Made by a program: the position numbers and the translations under genes. Of a DNA stretch of 64,000 bases, positions 25,486 through 35,076 are shown in pieces. The notes under the pieces are model-generated. The model made no database searches. It had not been told where the DNA came from and saw nothing but the letters and a program-made list of their open reading frames with translations. Origin of the DNA: Chitinophaga oryziterrae (lineage in GTDB: Bacteria > Bacteroidota > Bacteroidia > Chitinophagales > Chitinophagaceae); NCBI RefSeq assembly GCF_009758125.1, contig NZ_WRXO01000002.1:496001-560000 (forward strand), given 5' to 3'. Each line of letters begins with the position of its first letter. Positions within the stretch are counted from its first letter, which is position 1.

Positions 25486-26895
25486 ATGGGTAGTATTCAA
25501 GTAAAATCAAGATCAAAGCAAATGCTGGCAGACATATTCACTCCTGTCGGCATCTACCTGCGGCTCCGCGACCGATTCCCCGGTTCCGTATTGCTGGAAA
25601 GTACTGATTATCGCGCCAGTGAAAACAGCTTTTCTTTTATTTGTATCAAGCCGATCGCCGGCATGGAAGTTACCAGTACCAAGGACTTCGAGTTCAAATA
25701 CCCGAACCTTCCGCCTGAAAGGAAACAGCTGAAAAGTCCCCAGAATGTGCTGGACGAATTACAGAAATTCCTGAGTCACTTCAACTTTGTCAATAAGCCG
25801 GTACTGCCCGTTGTACAAAGCCTCTTTGGATACAGTACTTTCGATTCCGTACAGTTCTTCGAAACGATTGAATTTAATCAGAATAAACAAAATGGTAATA
25901 CCATCCCGCTGATGCGTTACCGTTTCTATCAATACGTGATCGTTATCAATCACTTTAAAGATGAACTCTACCTCTGCGAAAACCAGGTAGAAGGCCTTGA
26001 TAGCGAGTTTGAACTGATAGAATCCCTCATCCGGCAAAAAGATGTACCGGGCTATAGGTTCTCTGCCGAAGGAGAGGAACAAAGCAATATGACCAACGAA
26101 CAATATATCGAAATGGTCGAAAAAGGAAAGCAGCACTGCTTCCGCGGAGATGTCTTCCAGGTAGTGTTATCAAGAGCTTTCCATCAGCAGTTTAAAGGTG
26201 ATGAATTCAATGTATACCGTGCCCTCCGCTCCATCAATCCTTCTCCTTATCTTTTCTTCTTCGATTATGGCGATTACAAACTGATGGGTTCTTCCCCTGA
26301 AGCGCAGCTTATTATCAAAGAAGGAAAGGCCACCATCCACCCGATAGCAGGCACTTTCCGCCGTACCGGCAACGATGAACAGGACAGACAACTGGCGGCA
26401 CAACTACTGGAAGATCCAAAGGAAAACGCAGAACACGTAATGCTGGTGGACCTCGCCAGGAACGATCTTAGCAGGCTGGCAACAGATGTGGAAGTGGAGT
26501 CTTACAGAAAGATACAGTACTACTCACATGTCATTCACCTGGTAAGTGAAGTAACAGGAAAAATACAACCGGGATTGAACCCATTCTCTCTATTGGCAGC
26601 CACTTTCCCTGCAGGAACATTATCCGGTGCACCAAAGTACAGGGCCATGCAGATCATCGATCAGTACGAACCTACTGCAAGAGGATTTTACGGCGGATGT
26701 ATAGGCGCCGTAAGCTTCAACGGAGATTTCAATCATGCTATTATGATCCGCTCCATCCTGAGTAAATCAAATACGCTTTACTACCAGGCAGGTGCCGGAG
26801 TAGTGGCTAAATCAGTGGCCTCCTCAGAACTGGAAGAAGTGAACAATAAACTGAACGCATTAAAGCAAGCCATTGTGCTGGCACAAAATATCTGA
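25486..26895 (+). CDS. trpE: Anthranilate synthase component I
   Basis: It converts chorismate to anthranilate with ammonia supplied by TrpG. The 469-residue protein has an N-terminal regulatory segment with LLESTDYRASENSFSFI, where the Trp-binding LLES-type motif lies. The chorismate-binding domain follows, with VLSRAFHQQFKGD, the signature FPAGTLSGAPKYRAMQIIDQ and GCIGAVSFNGDFNHAIMIRS. Feedback inhibition by tryptophan is expected from the LLES motif. It is the first gene of the trp unit and is followed after 1 nt by trpG. Confidence 0.96.
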   Translation: MGSIQVKSRSKQMLADIFTPVGIYLRLRDRFPGSVLLESTDYRASENSFSFICIKPIAGMEVTSTKDFEFKYPNLPPERKQLKSPQNVLDELQKFLSHFNFVNKPVLPVVQSLFGYSTFDSVQFFETIEFNQNKQNGNTIPLMRYRFYQYVIVINHFKDELYLCENQVEGLDSEFELIESLIRQKDVPGYRFSAEGEEQSNMTNEQYIEMVEKGKQHCFRGDVFQVVLSRAFHQQFKGDEFNVYRALRSINPSPYLFFFDYGDYKLMGSSPEAQLIIKEGKATIHPIAGTFRRTGNDEQDRQLAAQLLEDPKENAEHVMLVDLARNDLSRLATDVEVESYRKIQYYSHVIHLVSEVTGKIQPGLNPFSLLAATFPAGTLSGAPKYRAMQIIDQYEPTARGFYGGCIGAVSFNGDFNHAIMIRSILSKSNTLYYQAGAGVVAKSVASSELEEVNNKLNALKQAIVLAQNI

Positions 26896-26896
26896 C

Positions 26897-27466
26897 ATGA
26901 ACATTCTGGTGTTTGATAATTACGACTCTTTTACCTATAACCTGGTACACCTGGTAGAAAAAATTATTCACGGAAAAGTGACAGTAGTCCGCAATGATGA
27001 AATTCCCCTGGAACAAATAAAGGCATATGATAAGATCATCCTTTCACCAGGGCCGGGTATTCCGGAAGAAGCAGGTTTATTACTGCCGCTGATAAAAGAA
27101 TATGCTGCCACCAAATCTATATTCGGCGTATGTCTTGGTCAGCAGGCAATAGGCGAGGCATTCGGTGCAAGCCTTACAAATCTCAAAGATGTATACCATG
27201 GCGTAGCCACTAACGTAAATATAATCTCAAGAGAGGGGAGGATCTTTAACGGTTTGCCAGATCAGCTGGAAGTGGGCCGTTACCACTCATGGGTAGTTGA
27301 TGAAAAAACATTACCGTCATCCCTGACCATCACGGCCAGAGATGATAACGGATATATCATGGCATTGCAGCATCAGCAATATGATGTGAGCGGTGTACAA
27401 TTTCACCCGGAAAGCGTATTAACGCCGGAAGGAGAAAAGATCATGCGTAACTGGTTGAATGCATAA
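26897..27466 (+). CDS. trpG: Anthranilate synthase component II, glutamine amidotransferase
   Basis: It releases ammonia from glutamine for TrpE. The ATG at 26897 gives the canonical start MNILVFDNYDSFTYNLVHL; an upstream in-frame start at 26873 would overlap trpE and is unlikely. The catalytic triad is visible: Cys79 in GVCLGQQAIGEAFG, and His with Glu in VQFHPESVLTPEGEKIM. The 189-residue protein is a free-standing, normal-length class I amidotransferase. Confidence 0.96.
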   Translation: MNILVFDNYDSFTYNLVHLVEKIIHGKVTVVRNDEIPLEQIKAYDKIILSPGPGIPEEAGLLLPLIKEYAATKSIFGVCLGQQAIGEAFGASLTNLKDVYHGVATNVNIISREGRIFNGLPDQLEVGRYHSWVVDEKTLPSSLTITARDDNGYIMALQHQQYDVSGVQFHPESVLTPEGEKIMRNWLNA

Positions 27467-27469
27467 ACT

Positions 27470-28462
27470 ATGAAAAAGATACTGAACTACCTCTTCGAAC
27501 ATAAAACCTTTACCCGCAACGCGGCAAAAGATATACTGATCAGCATTTCCAAAGGAATGTACAACGACAGCGAACTCGCTGCTTTTATGACAGTATTCCT
27601 CATGCGCAGTATCACCGTGGATGAACTGCTGGGCTTCCGCGATGCCCTGCTGGAACTCTGCATACCGGTAAACCTGAATGGTTATGATGTGCTGGATATT
27701 GTTGGCACCGGCGGGGATGAAAAGAATACTTTCAATATTTCTACCCTGTCCTGCTTTATTGTAGCGGGCGCAGGCGGAAAAGTGGCCAAACATGGTAACT
27801 ACGGCGTATCTTCCATCAGCGGAGCATCCAATCTGATGGAATCAGCAGGCTATAAGTTTAAAAACGACGATGCTAAACTGCGCCAGGAACTGGAAGAAGC
27901 AGGCGTTTGTTTCCTGCACGCTCCCCTGTTCCACCCCGCATTGAAAAATGTTGCAGGTATCCGCAGACAACTGGGTATCCGTACATTCTTCAACATGCTG
28001 GGCCCCTTAGTGAACCCGGCATTTGCACAACATCAGCTGATAGGCGTGTACAGCCTGGAACTGGCAAGAGTATACAACTACCTCTTCCAGCAGACCGATA
28101 AGAAATATGTGATCGTACACAGCCTGGATGGATATGATGAAATCTCCCTGACAGCAGACACCCGCGTGATCACCAACCAGGGCGAAAAAGACTGGACACC
28201 GGAACAACTGGGTAAACGTAAAGTATATCCTGAAGATATCTCCGGAGGCAACTCTGTAGAAGCCGCTTCTAAAATATTCGTGAAGATATTGAAAGGAGAA
28301 GGTACCTGGGCCCAGAACTCTGTGGTAATGGCAAATGCTGCGATGGGCTTGTATTGTATGGGAAAATATAGTAATTACGCAGATTGTTTCCAGGCGGCTG
28401 TCGCTTCCCTGGAATCAGGAGCAGCTTACAATTCTTTTAAGAAGTTGATAAGTTTGCAATAG
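27470..28462 (+). CDS. trpD: Anthranilate phosphoribosyltransferase
   Basis: It transfers phosphoribose from PRPP to anthranilate. The PRPP-binding motif DIVGTGGDEKNTFNIST, the glycine-rich AKHGNYGVSSISGASNLMES and the anthranilate-site region RTFFNMLGPLVNPA are all present. The 330-residue length is typical of the monofunctional enzyme. It starts 3 nt after trpG. Confidence 0.96.
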   Translation: MKKILNYLFEHKTFTRNAAKDILISISKGMYNDSELAAFMTVFLMRSITVDELLGFRDALLELCIPVNLNGYDVLDIVGTGGDEKNTFNISTLSCFIVAGAGGKVAKHGNYGVSSISGASNLMESAGYKFKNDDAKLRQELEEAGVCFLHAPLFHPALKNVAGIRRQLGIRTFFNMLGPLVNPAFAQHQLIGVYSLELARVYNYLFQQTDKKYVIVHSLDGYDEISLTADTRVITNQGEKDWTPEQLGKRKVYPEDISGGNSVEAASKIFVKILKGEGTWAQNSVVMANAAMGLYCMGKYSNYADCFQAAVASLESGAAYNSFKKLISLQ

Positions 28463-28480
28463 TATCGGAAACAAGAACAA

Positions 28481-29284
28481 ATGAAAAATATACTCACAGA
28501 AATTGTCGCTCATAAACACACGGAAGTGGCGGCCCGCAAACAACAACGGAGTGTGGCAGAACTGGAACAGGTCTCCTGGTTCAAACGTACACCCCTTTCG
28601 CTTGCCCACTTCCTGCAGGACCCGGGTAAAACAGGGATCATTGCAGAGTTTAAACGACGCTCTCCTTCTAAGGGTATCATCAACGGAGACGTAACAGTAC
28701 AGGATGTAACCATGGCTTATACCCGCTATGGCGCTTCCGGCCTGTCCGTACTCACAGATGAAAAATTCTTCGGCGGCTCTTCCGATGATCTGCAACAGGC
28801 ACGTGCCGTGAATAATAACACACCTATCCTCAGAAAGGATTTTATTATTGACGAATACCAGATCCTGGAAGCAAAAGCCATCGGTGCAGACGTTATCCTG
28901 CTGATAGCAGAATGCCTCACCAAAGAAGAAGTGAAACACCTGGCCGCTTTTGCGAATAACCTGGGACTGGAAGTCCTGCTGGAAGTTCATAGCGGTGATC
29001 AGCTCGATAAGGTCACAGATCATATTCAGCTGGTAGGGGTGAACAACAGGGACCTGACCACCTTCAAGGTGGATTTTAACCGCTCCTGCGAACTGGCTGC
29101 CCATATACCGGACGGCAAGTGTAAAGTAGCAGAAAGCGGTATCAGTAATACCGATGCCATCGTTACCTTAAAACAGGCCGGCTTCAACGGCTTCCTGATA
29201 GGGGAATTCTTTATGAAACAGGAAAATCCGCCCAGGGCATTTGAAAACTTTGTGACGGAACTGGCAGATAAACTAGCGAAATGA
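28481..29284 (+). CDS. trpC: Indole-3-glycerol phosphate synthase
   Basis: It closes the indole ring from CdRP in the fourth step of tryptophan synthesis. The TIM-barrel motifs IIAEFKRRSPSKGII (catalytic Lys), GLSVLTDEKFFGGS, ILRKDFIIDEYQI, VGVNNRDLTTFKVD and AESGISN are visible. It is 267 residues and monofunctional (no fused TrpF). The stop overlaps the trpF start by 4 nt. Confidence 0.96.
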   Translation: MKNILTEIVAHKHTEVAARKQQRSVAELEQVSWFKRTPLSLAHFLQDPGKTGIIAEFKRRSPSKGIINGDVTVQDVTMAYTRYGASGLSVLTDEKFFGGSSDDLQQARAVNNNTPILRKDFIIDEYQILEAKAIGADVILLIAECLTKEEVKHLAAFANNLGLEVLLEVHSGDQLDKVTDHIQLVGVNNRDLTTFKVDFNRSCELAAHIPDGKCKVAESGISNTDAIVTLKQAGFNGFLIGEFFMKQENPPRAFENFVTELADKLAK

Positions 29285-29907
29285 AAATAAAAGTATGCGG
29301 TATCACCAGGAGAGAAGACTTGCTCAGGCTGGTAGAATACCGGGTGGACTATGCCGGCTTTATCTTCTATGAGAAATCTCCCCGTTTCGCAGGTAGTAAA
29401 CTGGACCCGCGTACCATACGGGAAACAAAAGAGATCAAAAAAGTAGGCGTGTTCGTAGATGCTCCGCTGGAACAGGTAAGACGTACCATCACAGACTATG
29501 GTCTGGATATGGTACAGTTACATGGTGATGAAACTCCCGGTTATTGCGCTGCCATAGATATTCCTGTAGTCAAAGCGTTCCGTGTAAGGACAAACATCAA
29601 CTGGGACACTATACAGCCGTATATCGCCGTCACAGATTATTTCCTGTTTGATACCGATGCGGGTAATGCTTATGGTGGTACAGGGATAAAGTTCAACTGG
29701 GAATTACTGAACAGTTATCCTTACGGACATCCCTTTTTCCTGAGCGGGGGTATAGGACCGGAACAATTAACAGAACTGCTGGCATTCAAACATCCTGCTT
29801 TATTTGCAGTCGATGTAAACAGCAAATTCGAAACACATCCGGGTGTAAAAGACATGGAAAAGGTACAGCCCTTTACAGAACAGATTCAATCAACTTTTTT
29901 AAAATAG
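29281..29907 (+). CDS. trpF: Phosphoribosylanthranilate isomerase
   Basis: It performs the Amadori rearrangement of PRA to CdRP. The start [15 protein letters not shown] contains the catalytic Cys7; the catalytic Asp lies in FVDAPLEQV or [15 protein letters not shown]. The phosphate-binding [12 protein letters not shown] and [17 protein letters not shown] complete the family pattern. Length 208 residues. It overlaps trpC by 4 nt and is followed by trpB after 7 nt. Confidence 0.95.
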   Translation: MKIKVCGITRREDLLRLVEYRVDYAGFIFYEKSPRFAGSKLDPRTIRETKEIKKVGVFVDAPLEQVRRTITDYGLDMVQLHGDETPGYCAAIDIPVVKAFRVRTNINWDTIQPYIAVTDYFLFDTDAGNAYGGTGIKFNWELLNSYPYGHPFFLSGGIGPEQLTELLAFKHPALFAVDVNSKFETHPGVKDMEKVQPFTEQIQSTFLK

Positions 29908-29914
29908 TCATAGC

Positions 29915-31132
29915 ATGAAGATTGCGGAAAATACGTTCGGCTCTAAGTATCATGTAGATGAGAAAGGCTTTTATGGCAGGTTTGGCGGTGCTTACGTACC
30001 AGAGATGTTATATCCCAACGTAAAAGAACTGCAGGACAATTACCTGCAAATCCTCCGTGACCCTGCTTTTCAACAACAGTTCGATCAACTGCTGCGGGAT
30101 TATGTAGGCCGCCCTTCTCCTTTGTACCTGGCAAAACGCCTGTCTGAGAAATATGGGGCCAGTATCTACCTGAAAAGGGAAGACCTGAACCATACCGGTG
30201 CGCATAAAGTGAATAACACCGTAGGACAAATCCTGCTGGCTCAGCGACTCGGCAAAAGCCGCATCATTGCAGAAACCGGCGCCGGACAGCATGGCGTAGC
30301 TACCGCTACCGTATGTGCCCTCATGAATATGGAATGTGTGATCTATATGGGTAGCATAGATATTCAGCGGCAGGCGCCAAACGTAGCACGTATGAAGATG
30401 CTGGGCGCTACCGTAGTAGCTGCTACCAGCGGTAGTCAGACCCTGAAGGACGCTACCAATGAAGCTATCCGCGACTGGATCAACAATCCGGTAGATACGC
30501 ATTATATCCTGGGTACGGCAGCCGGGCCACATCCTTACCCGGATATGGTGGCCCGTTTCCAGTCAGTGATCAGTGAAGAGATTAAAGTGCAGTTATTGGA
30601 AAAAACAGGCAAGGCAAACCCTGATTACGTAATGGCCTGCATAGGGGGAGGCAGCAATGCCGCCGGTGCTTACTACCATTTCCTGAATGAGCCGGATGTA
30701 AAACTGGTGGCTGTAGAAGCTGGTGGTAAAGGGGTGAATTCCGGATTCTCCGCTGCAACGACGCAGTTGGGTAAACTGGGGATCATCCACGCCAGCAAAA
30801 CATTGCTGATGCAAACAGAAGACGGGCAGATTACTGAACCGCACTCTATTTCAGCAGGACTGGATTATCCCGGTATCGGCCCTTTACACGCACATCTGTT
30901 TGAAACCGGTCGTGCTACTTTCCTGAACGCTACCGATGATGAAGCTTTACAGGCAGCTTACGAGCTGACACGCCTGGAAGGTATCATCCCGGCCCTGGAA
31001 TCATCCCATGCACTGGCCAAGTTAAAAGACATGTCTTTTAACCCGGATGACGTAGTGGTACTGTGCCTCAGCGGCCGTGGAGATAAGGATATGGAAACAT
31101 ACATTCGTAATCTGCCCAATAAATTATCATGA
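29915..31132 (+). CDS. trpB: Tryptophan synthase beta subunit
   Basis: This PLP enzyme condenses indole with serine to tryptophan. The PLP lysine lies in [52 protein letters not shown], the phosphate-binding [16 protein letters not shown] and [14 protein letters not shown] are complete. At 405 residues it is the standard TrpB1 form that pairs with TrpA, whose gene overlaps its stop by 4 nt. Confidence 0.97.
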   Translation: MKIAENTFGSKYHVDEKGFYGRFGGAYVPEMLYPNVKELQDNYLQILRDPAFQQQFDQLLRDYVGRPSPLYLAKRLSEKYGASIYLKREDLNHTGAHKVNNTVGQILLAQRLGKSRIIAETGAGQHGVATATVCALMNMECVIYMGSIDIQRQAPNVARMKMLGATVVAATSGSQTLKDATNEAIRDWINNPVDTHYILGTAAGPHPYPDMVARFQSVISEEIKVQLLEKTGKANPDYVMACIGGGSNAAGAYYHFLNEPDVKLVAVEAGGKGVNSGFSAATTQLGKLGIIHASKTLLMQTEDGQITEPHSISAGLDYPGIGPLHAHLFETGRATFLNATDDEALQAAYELTRLEGIIPALESSHALAKLKDMSFNPDDVVVLCLSGRGDKDMETYIRNLPNKLS

Positions 31133-31899
31133 GCAACCGTATAGATCAGTTATTTGCCACTAAGAAAACGGGCATCCTCAACATATACTGCACCGCAGGT
31201 TTTCCTGAACTCAATGATACCCTGCCGGTGATGACTGCCCTGCAGCAATATGGGGCAGACCTTATCGAATTAGGTATGCCTTTCTCTGATCCGCTGGCCG
31301 ATGGCCCGGTGATCCAGGAGAGCAGCACCCGTGCTATCAAAAACGGAATGAGCATCCGTCAGTTGTTTGAACAACTGAAAGACTTCCGTAAAACCATACA
31401 CCTACCCGTTATCCTGATGGGATATCTGAATCCCGTATTATTATACGGCATTGAGAACTTCTGTAAGAAATGTGCGGAAGTGGGCGTAGATGGTGTGATC
31501 CTGCCAGACCTGCCAATGGATGAGTACGAATCAGATTATAAAAGCATCTTTGAACAGTACGGTCTGCACTTGATCTTTTTGGTAACACCGGAAACAAGTG
31601 AAGAAAGAATAAGAAAGATCGATAGTCTGAGTAAAGGATTTGTATACGCCGTGTCTTCTTCTTCTACCACCGGTAAGGATAAAGATATGGGCAATCAGCA
31701 GGCTTACTTCGAAAAACTGAAGCAATTGCAGCTGAAGAACCCTGTGCTGATAGGCTTTGGTATCAAAGATAAAGCTACCTTTGAGGCTGCCTGTGCATAT
31801 AGCAACGGAGCTATCATCGGTACTGCCTTTATCCGCGCTATTGAAAATACCACTAACCTCGACGCTGCTGTCAAGAGTTTTATAGCAGGTGTGAAATAA
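31129..31899 (+). CDS. trpA: Tryptophan synthase alpha subunit
   Basis: It cleaves indole-3-glycerol phosphate and channels indole to TrpB. The catalytic glutamate is in [20 protein letters not shown]; the catalytic aspartate is in [36 protein letters not shown] (a Ser-rich variant of the usual phosphate-loop region) and [15 protein letters not shown] follow. Length 256 residues. Only 6 nt separate its stop from hisH, so the trp and his genes are likely on one transcript here. Confidence 0.96.
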   Translation: MSNRIDQLFATKKTGILNIYCTAGFPELNDTLPVMTALQQYGADLIELGMPFSDPLADGPVIQESSTRAIKNGMSIRQLFEQLKDFRKTIHLPVILMGYLNPVLLYGIENFCKKCAEVGVDGVILPDLPMDEYESDYKSIFEQYGLHLIFLVTPETSEERIRKIDSLSKGFVYAVSSSSTTGKDKDMGNQQAYFEKLKQLQLKNPVLIGFGIKDKATFEAACAYSNGAIIGTAFIRAIENTTNLDAAVKSFIAGVK

Positions 31900-31905
31900 A
31901 AGTAT

Positions 31906-32499
31906 ATGAAAACAGTCATCATAAAATACAATGCCGGTAATATCCGCTCTGTATTATTTGCGCTGGAACGCCTCGGTGTGGAAGGGGTGGTTACAGATGA
32001 TCCTGAAGAGATCCGCGCGGCAGATAAGGTGATCTTTCCCGGCGTAGGTGAGGCAAGCTCTGCCATGCGTTATCTGAAAGAAAGGAAACTGGATCAGTTG
32101 ATTACCAGCCTGGAACAACCGGTACTGGGCATTTGCCTGGGCATGCAGCTGATGTGTAAATACTCTGAAGAAAACGATACCCCATGTATGGGTATTTTTG
32201 ATGTGGATGTAAAAAAGTTTACTTCGCCGGTAGATAACCTGCTGAAAATTCCGCAGATCGGCTGGAACAATATTACAGGCTTGTATAGCACCATGTTCGA
32301 GCATGTACCGGAGAATTCCTACATGTACTTTGTACACAGTTATTATGCAGCGCTGGGCGCTGATACGGTCGCTACTGCCAATTATGTGATTAACTACAGT
32401 GCTGCTTTGCAGAAAGACAATTTTTATGCAGTGCAGTTTCACCCGGAAAAATCCGCAACAGAAGGAGCGAAAATCCTGGAAAATTTCCTGAAGTTATAA
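31906..32499 (+). CDS. hisH: Imidazole glycerol phosphate synthase, glutaminase subunit
   Basis: It supplies ammonia to HisF. The catalytic Cys77 is in GICLGMQLM; the His and Glu are in VQFHPEKSATEG. KYNAGNIRSVLFAL and IPQIGWNNI are typical. Length 197 residues. It starts 6 nt after trpA, not after hisB, so the second half of the his pathway (hisH, hisA, hisF, hisIE) is placed behind the trp genes. Confidence 0.96.
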   Translation: MKTVIIKYNAGNIRSVLFALERLGVEGVVTDDPEEIRAADKVIFPGVGEASSAMRYLKERKLDQLITSLEQPVLGICLGMQLMCKYSEENDTPCMGIFDVDVKKFTSPVDNLLKIPQIGWNNITGLYSTMFEHVPENSYMYFVHSYYAALGADTVATANYVINYSAALQKDNFYAVQFHPEKSATEGAKILENFLKL

Positions 32500-32502
32500 G
32501 TA

Positions 32503-33648
32503 ATGAATATCAGAAGAATAGCTACGGAAGATACATTGGAATTACGCCGGGATGTGCTGTATCCGGGGGAAACACTGGAAGCGGTAAAAGTACCGGGAGA
32601 TGAAGATGGATTACATTTCGGTTTGTTTGAGGAAGCGCAACTGGTAGGGGTCGTATCATTATTCCTGCGCCGTACGGATGCCCAGTTCCGCAAACTGGCA
32701 GTACATCCTGCATGTCAGGGTAAAGGGTACGGCCGTATGCTGATCCATCATCTGATTGAATTATGCCGTAAAGATCATGTGTCATTGTTATGGTGTCATG
32801 CACGCGATACTGCAGCTACTTTTTACACGCAGTTCGGCTTCACACAAGTAGGCGAATATTTTACAAAAGGGAATATTAGTTTTTGCAGAATGGAATTACA
32901 ACTGAATAAAAATAATACAACAGGATTTTCAATCATTCCTGCGATAGATATCATAGATGGTAAATGTGTTCGCCTTACGCAGGGCGATTACGCCCAGAAA
33001 AAAGTATATAACGAACATCCGCTGGAAGTGGCGAAAGCCTTTGAAAGTATAGGGGTGACCCGCCTTCACCTGGTAGATCTGGACGGTGCTAAAAAAGGAG
33101 AAGTAGTGAATTGGAAAGTGCTGGAAGCAATTGCCGGGAAAACAAACCTGGTAGTTGATTTTGGCGGTGGTATCAAGAAAGAGGAGGACCTGAAGATTGT
33201 GTATGAGAATGGGGCCGCACTGGCTACTATCGGTAGCATTGCGGTGAAAGACCCTGAGTTGTTCTTCGGCTGGGTAAAGAAATACGGTGCAGAGAAGATT
33301 TTCTTAGGCGCAGATGTAAAAGAAGAAAAGATCGCCGTTGGCGGATGGCTGGAGACAACGGAACTGTCCGTGTTTGATTTCCTGGAATCCAATATTCAAC
33401 AGGGCCTACAGCACGTCTTCTGTACAGATATCGCTAAGGACGGCCTGTTGCAGGGTCCCTCTATCCCTCTCTATAAAAAGATCCTGGAACGTTTTCCGCA
33501 GATCACATTTATAGCAAGCGGAGGCGTAAGCGAAATGGCAGATGTGCATGCACTGGAAGAAGCCGGATGTAGTGGTGTTATAGTAGGTAAGGCGATCTAT
33601 GAAGACAAGATCACCATGAAAGAACTGGAAGCATACTTAAAAAAATAA
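32503..33648 (+). CDS. hisA: GNAT acetyltransferase domain fused to HisA isomerase
   Basis: The 381-residue ORF has two domains. Residues 1-134 are a complete GNAT fold ([20 protein letters not shown] as acetyl-CoA loop, [16 protein letters not shown], ending RMELQL). From about 142 there is a full HisA barrel ([20 protein letters not shown] with Asp149, [26 protein letters not shown]) that isomerises ProFAR to PRFAR. No stop codon lies between them, so the frame is continuous. An in-frame ATG at 32890 (codon 130) could give a 252-residue HisA alone, with AAAGGGA about 15 nt upstream. The acceptor of the GNAT part is unknown. Confidence 0.92.
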   Translation: MNIRRIATEDTLELRRDVLYPGETLEAVKVPGDEDGLHFGLFEEAQLVGVVSLFLRRTDAQFRKLAVHPACQGKGYGRMLIHHLIELCRKDHVSLLWCHARDTAATFYTQFGFTQVGEYFTKGNISFCRMELQLNKNNTTGFSIIPAIDIIDGKCVRLTQGDYAQKKVYNEHPLEVAKAFESIGVTRLHLVDLDGAKKGEVVNWKVLEAIAGKTNLVVDFGGGIKKEEDLKIVYENGAALATIGSIAVKDPELFFGWVKKYGAEKIFLGADVKEEKIAVGGWLETTELSVFDFLESNIQQGLQHVFCTDIAKDGLLQGPSIPLYKKILERFPQITFIASGGVSEMADVHALEEAGCSGVIVGKAIYEDKITMKELEAYLKK

Positions 33649-33653
33649 GGATC

Positions 33654-34409
33654 ATGTTAACAAAACGTATCATTCCATGCCTGGACATTAAAGATGGTCG
33701 TACGGTAAAGGGTGTGAACTTTGAAAATATACGCGATGCCGGTGATCCTATTGAATTAGGTGCCTTTTACGCAGAACAGGGAGCGGATGAACTGGTGTTC
33801 CTGGACATCACAGCTACCAATGAGCGGCGCAAAACATTATCAGAACTGGTGACCCGTATCGCCAGGAATGTAAACATCCCTTTTACCGTAGGTGGAGGCA
33901 TTTCTTCTGTGGATGATGTAAGTGTGTTGTTAAACTCAGGAGCTGATAAGATCTCTGTGAACACGTCCGCTTTCAAAAGACCGGAACTGGTAGATGAACT
34001 GTCGCGGGAATTTGGAAGCCAGTGCGTAGTGCTGGCCATCGATACCCGTTTTGAGAATGGCGACTGGTACGTATACCTGAACGGTGGCCGGGTAAAGACG
34101 GAGATCAGGGCGTACGACTGGGCCAAAGAAGCTGTAGATCGTGGGGCAGGGGAGATCCTGCTTACTTCCATGAATAATGATGGTACCAAACAGGGCTTTG
34201 CCCTGGATATCACCGCTTTACTGTCCCGGAACCTCAATGTTCCGGTGATCGCCTCCGGCGGAGCCGGTACCATGGCACATTTCAAGGACGTATTTGAGAT
34301 TGCCCAGGCAGATGCGGCATTGGCTGCCACCATCTTTCATTATAAAGAAATTGAAATTCAGGCATTAAAAACTTATTTATATCAGGAAGGGGTTAATATC
34401 CGGTTCTGA
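33654..34409 (+). CDS. hisF: Imidazole glycerol phosphate synthase, cyclase subunit
   Basis: It cyclises PRFAR with HisH-derived ammonia to give IGP and AICAR. The start [20 protein letters not shown] has catalytic Asp11; the second catalytic Asp is in [43 protein letters not shown] and [13 protein letters not shown] are complete. Length 251 residues. It follows the hisA fusion by 5 nt. Confidence 0.97.
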   Translation: MLTKRIIPCLDIKDGRTVKGVNFENIRDAGDPIELGAFYAEQGADELVFLDITATNERRKTLSELVTRIARNVNIPFTVGGGISSVDDVSVLLNSGADKISVNTSAFKRPELVDELSREFGSQCVVLAIDTRFENGDWYVYLNGGRVKTEIRAYDWAKEAVDRGAGEILLTSMNNDGTKQGFALDITALLSRNLNVPVIASGGAGTMAHFKDVFEIAQADAALAATIFHYKEIEIQALKTYLYQEGVNIRF

Positions 34410-34417
34410 TAAAACAT

Positions 34418-34425
34418 TAATTTTG
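34418..34425 (+). promoter_or_regulatory. Possible internal -7 box ahead of hisIE
   Basis: TAATTTTG matches TAnnTTTG and sits 20 nt before the hisIE ATG, in the largest gap (35 nt) of the hisHAFI group. No convincing -33 element is present upstream, so an internal promoter is only possible. Confidence 0.25.
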
Positions 34426-34444
34426 AACAAAATCTTTAAACCGC

Positions 34445-35053
34445 ATGTACAATAACAAACAGGTAGACTTTCAGAAATCAGCAGACGGCCTGGTGCCTGC
34501 CATCGTACAGGATGCGGCTACTTTCAAGGTGCTGATGCTGGGGTATATGAACCAGGAATCCCTGGATAAAACACTGGCAGAGGGAAAAGTGACCTTTTTC
34601 AGCCGTTCTAAACAAAGACTGTGGACCAAAGGCGAAGAAAGTGGTAATTTTCTTCACTTACAGGATATCAGGGTGGATTGCGACAGCGATACACTGCTGA
34701 TTAAAGTGAATCCGGCCGGAGTAGTATGCCATACCGGTGCCGATACCTGCTGGGAAGAAGCCAATGTGAGCAATGACTTCCTGTGCAAACTGGAAAGCAT
34801 TATCAACGACCGTAAGAATAACCCTTCTGATAACTCATATACGTCAACACTTTTTACCAAAGGGATTAACAAAATAGCCCAGAAAGTAGGGGAAGAGGCC
34901 GTAGAACTGGTGATAGAGGCAAAAGATGATAATGAGGAACTGTTCCTCAATGAATCTGCCGACCTGCTTTTCCATTACCTCGTACTGCTGAGTGCCAAAG
35001 GCTATCAACTGGCCGATGTACTTGCCATACTACAGCAAAGGCACAATAAATAG
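34445..35053 (+). CDS. hisIE: Bifunctional phosphoribosyl-AMP cyclohydrolase / phosphoribosyl-ATP pyrophosphatase
   Basis: The N-terminal HisI domain (about 1-110; MLGYMNQESLDKTL, TFFSRSKQRLWTKGEESGN, the metal-site DCDSDTLLI and CHTGADTCW) opens the purine ring of PR-AMP. The C-terminal HisE domain (about 115-202; QKVGEEAVELVIEAKDDNEE, ADLLFHYLVLL) removes pyrophosphate from PR-ATP. The 202-residue fusion is the common arrangement. It is the last gene of the trp-his transcript. Confidence 0.96.
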   Translation: MYNNKQVDFQKSADGLVPAIVQDAATFKVLMLGYMNQESLDKTLAEGKVTFFSRSKQRLWTKGEESGNFLHLQDIRVDCDSDTLLIKVNPAGVVCHTGADTCWEEANVSNDFLCKLESIINDRKNNPSDNSYTSTLFTKGINKIAQKVGEEAVELVIEAKDDNEELFLNESADLLFHYLVLLSAKGYQLADVLAILQQRHNK

Positions 35054-35076
35054 GACTTATTTCTTATATTAGAGCT

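Noticed and set aside
26873-26896. Longer TrpG start overlapping trpE
   Set aside because: The extra eight residues are not part of the amidotransferase family, and the ATG at 26897 gives the canonical N-terminus.
33767-34333. 188-codon minus-strand frame opposite hisF
   Set aside because: hisF is intact on the other strand; this frame is low-complexity (Ser/Thr-rich) and typical of antisense shadows.
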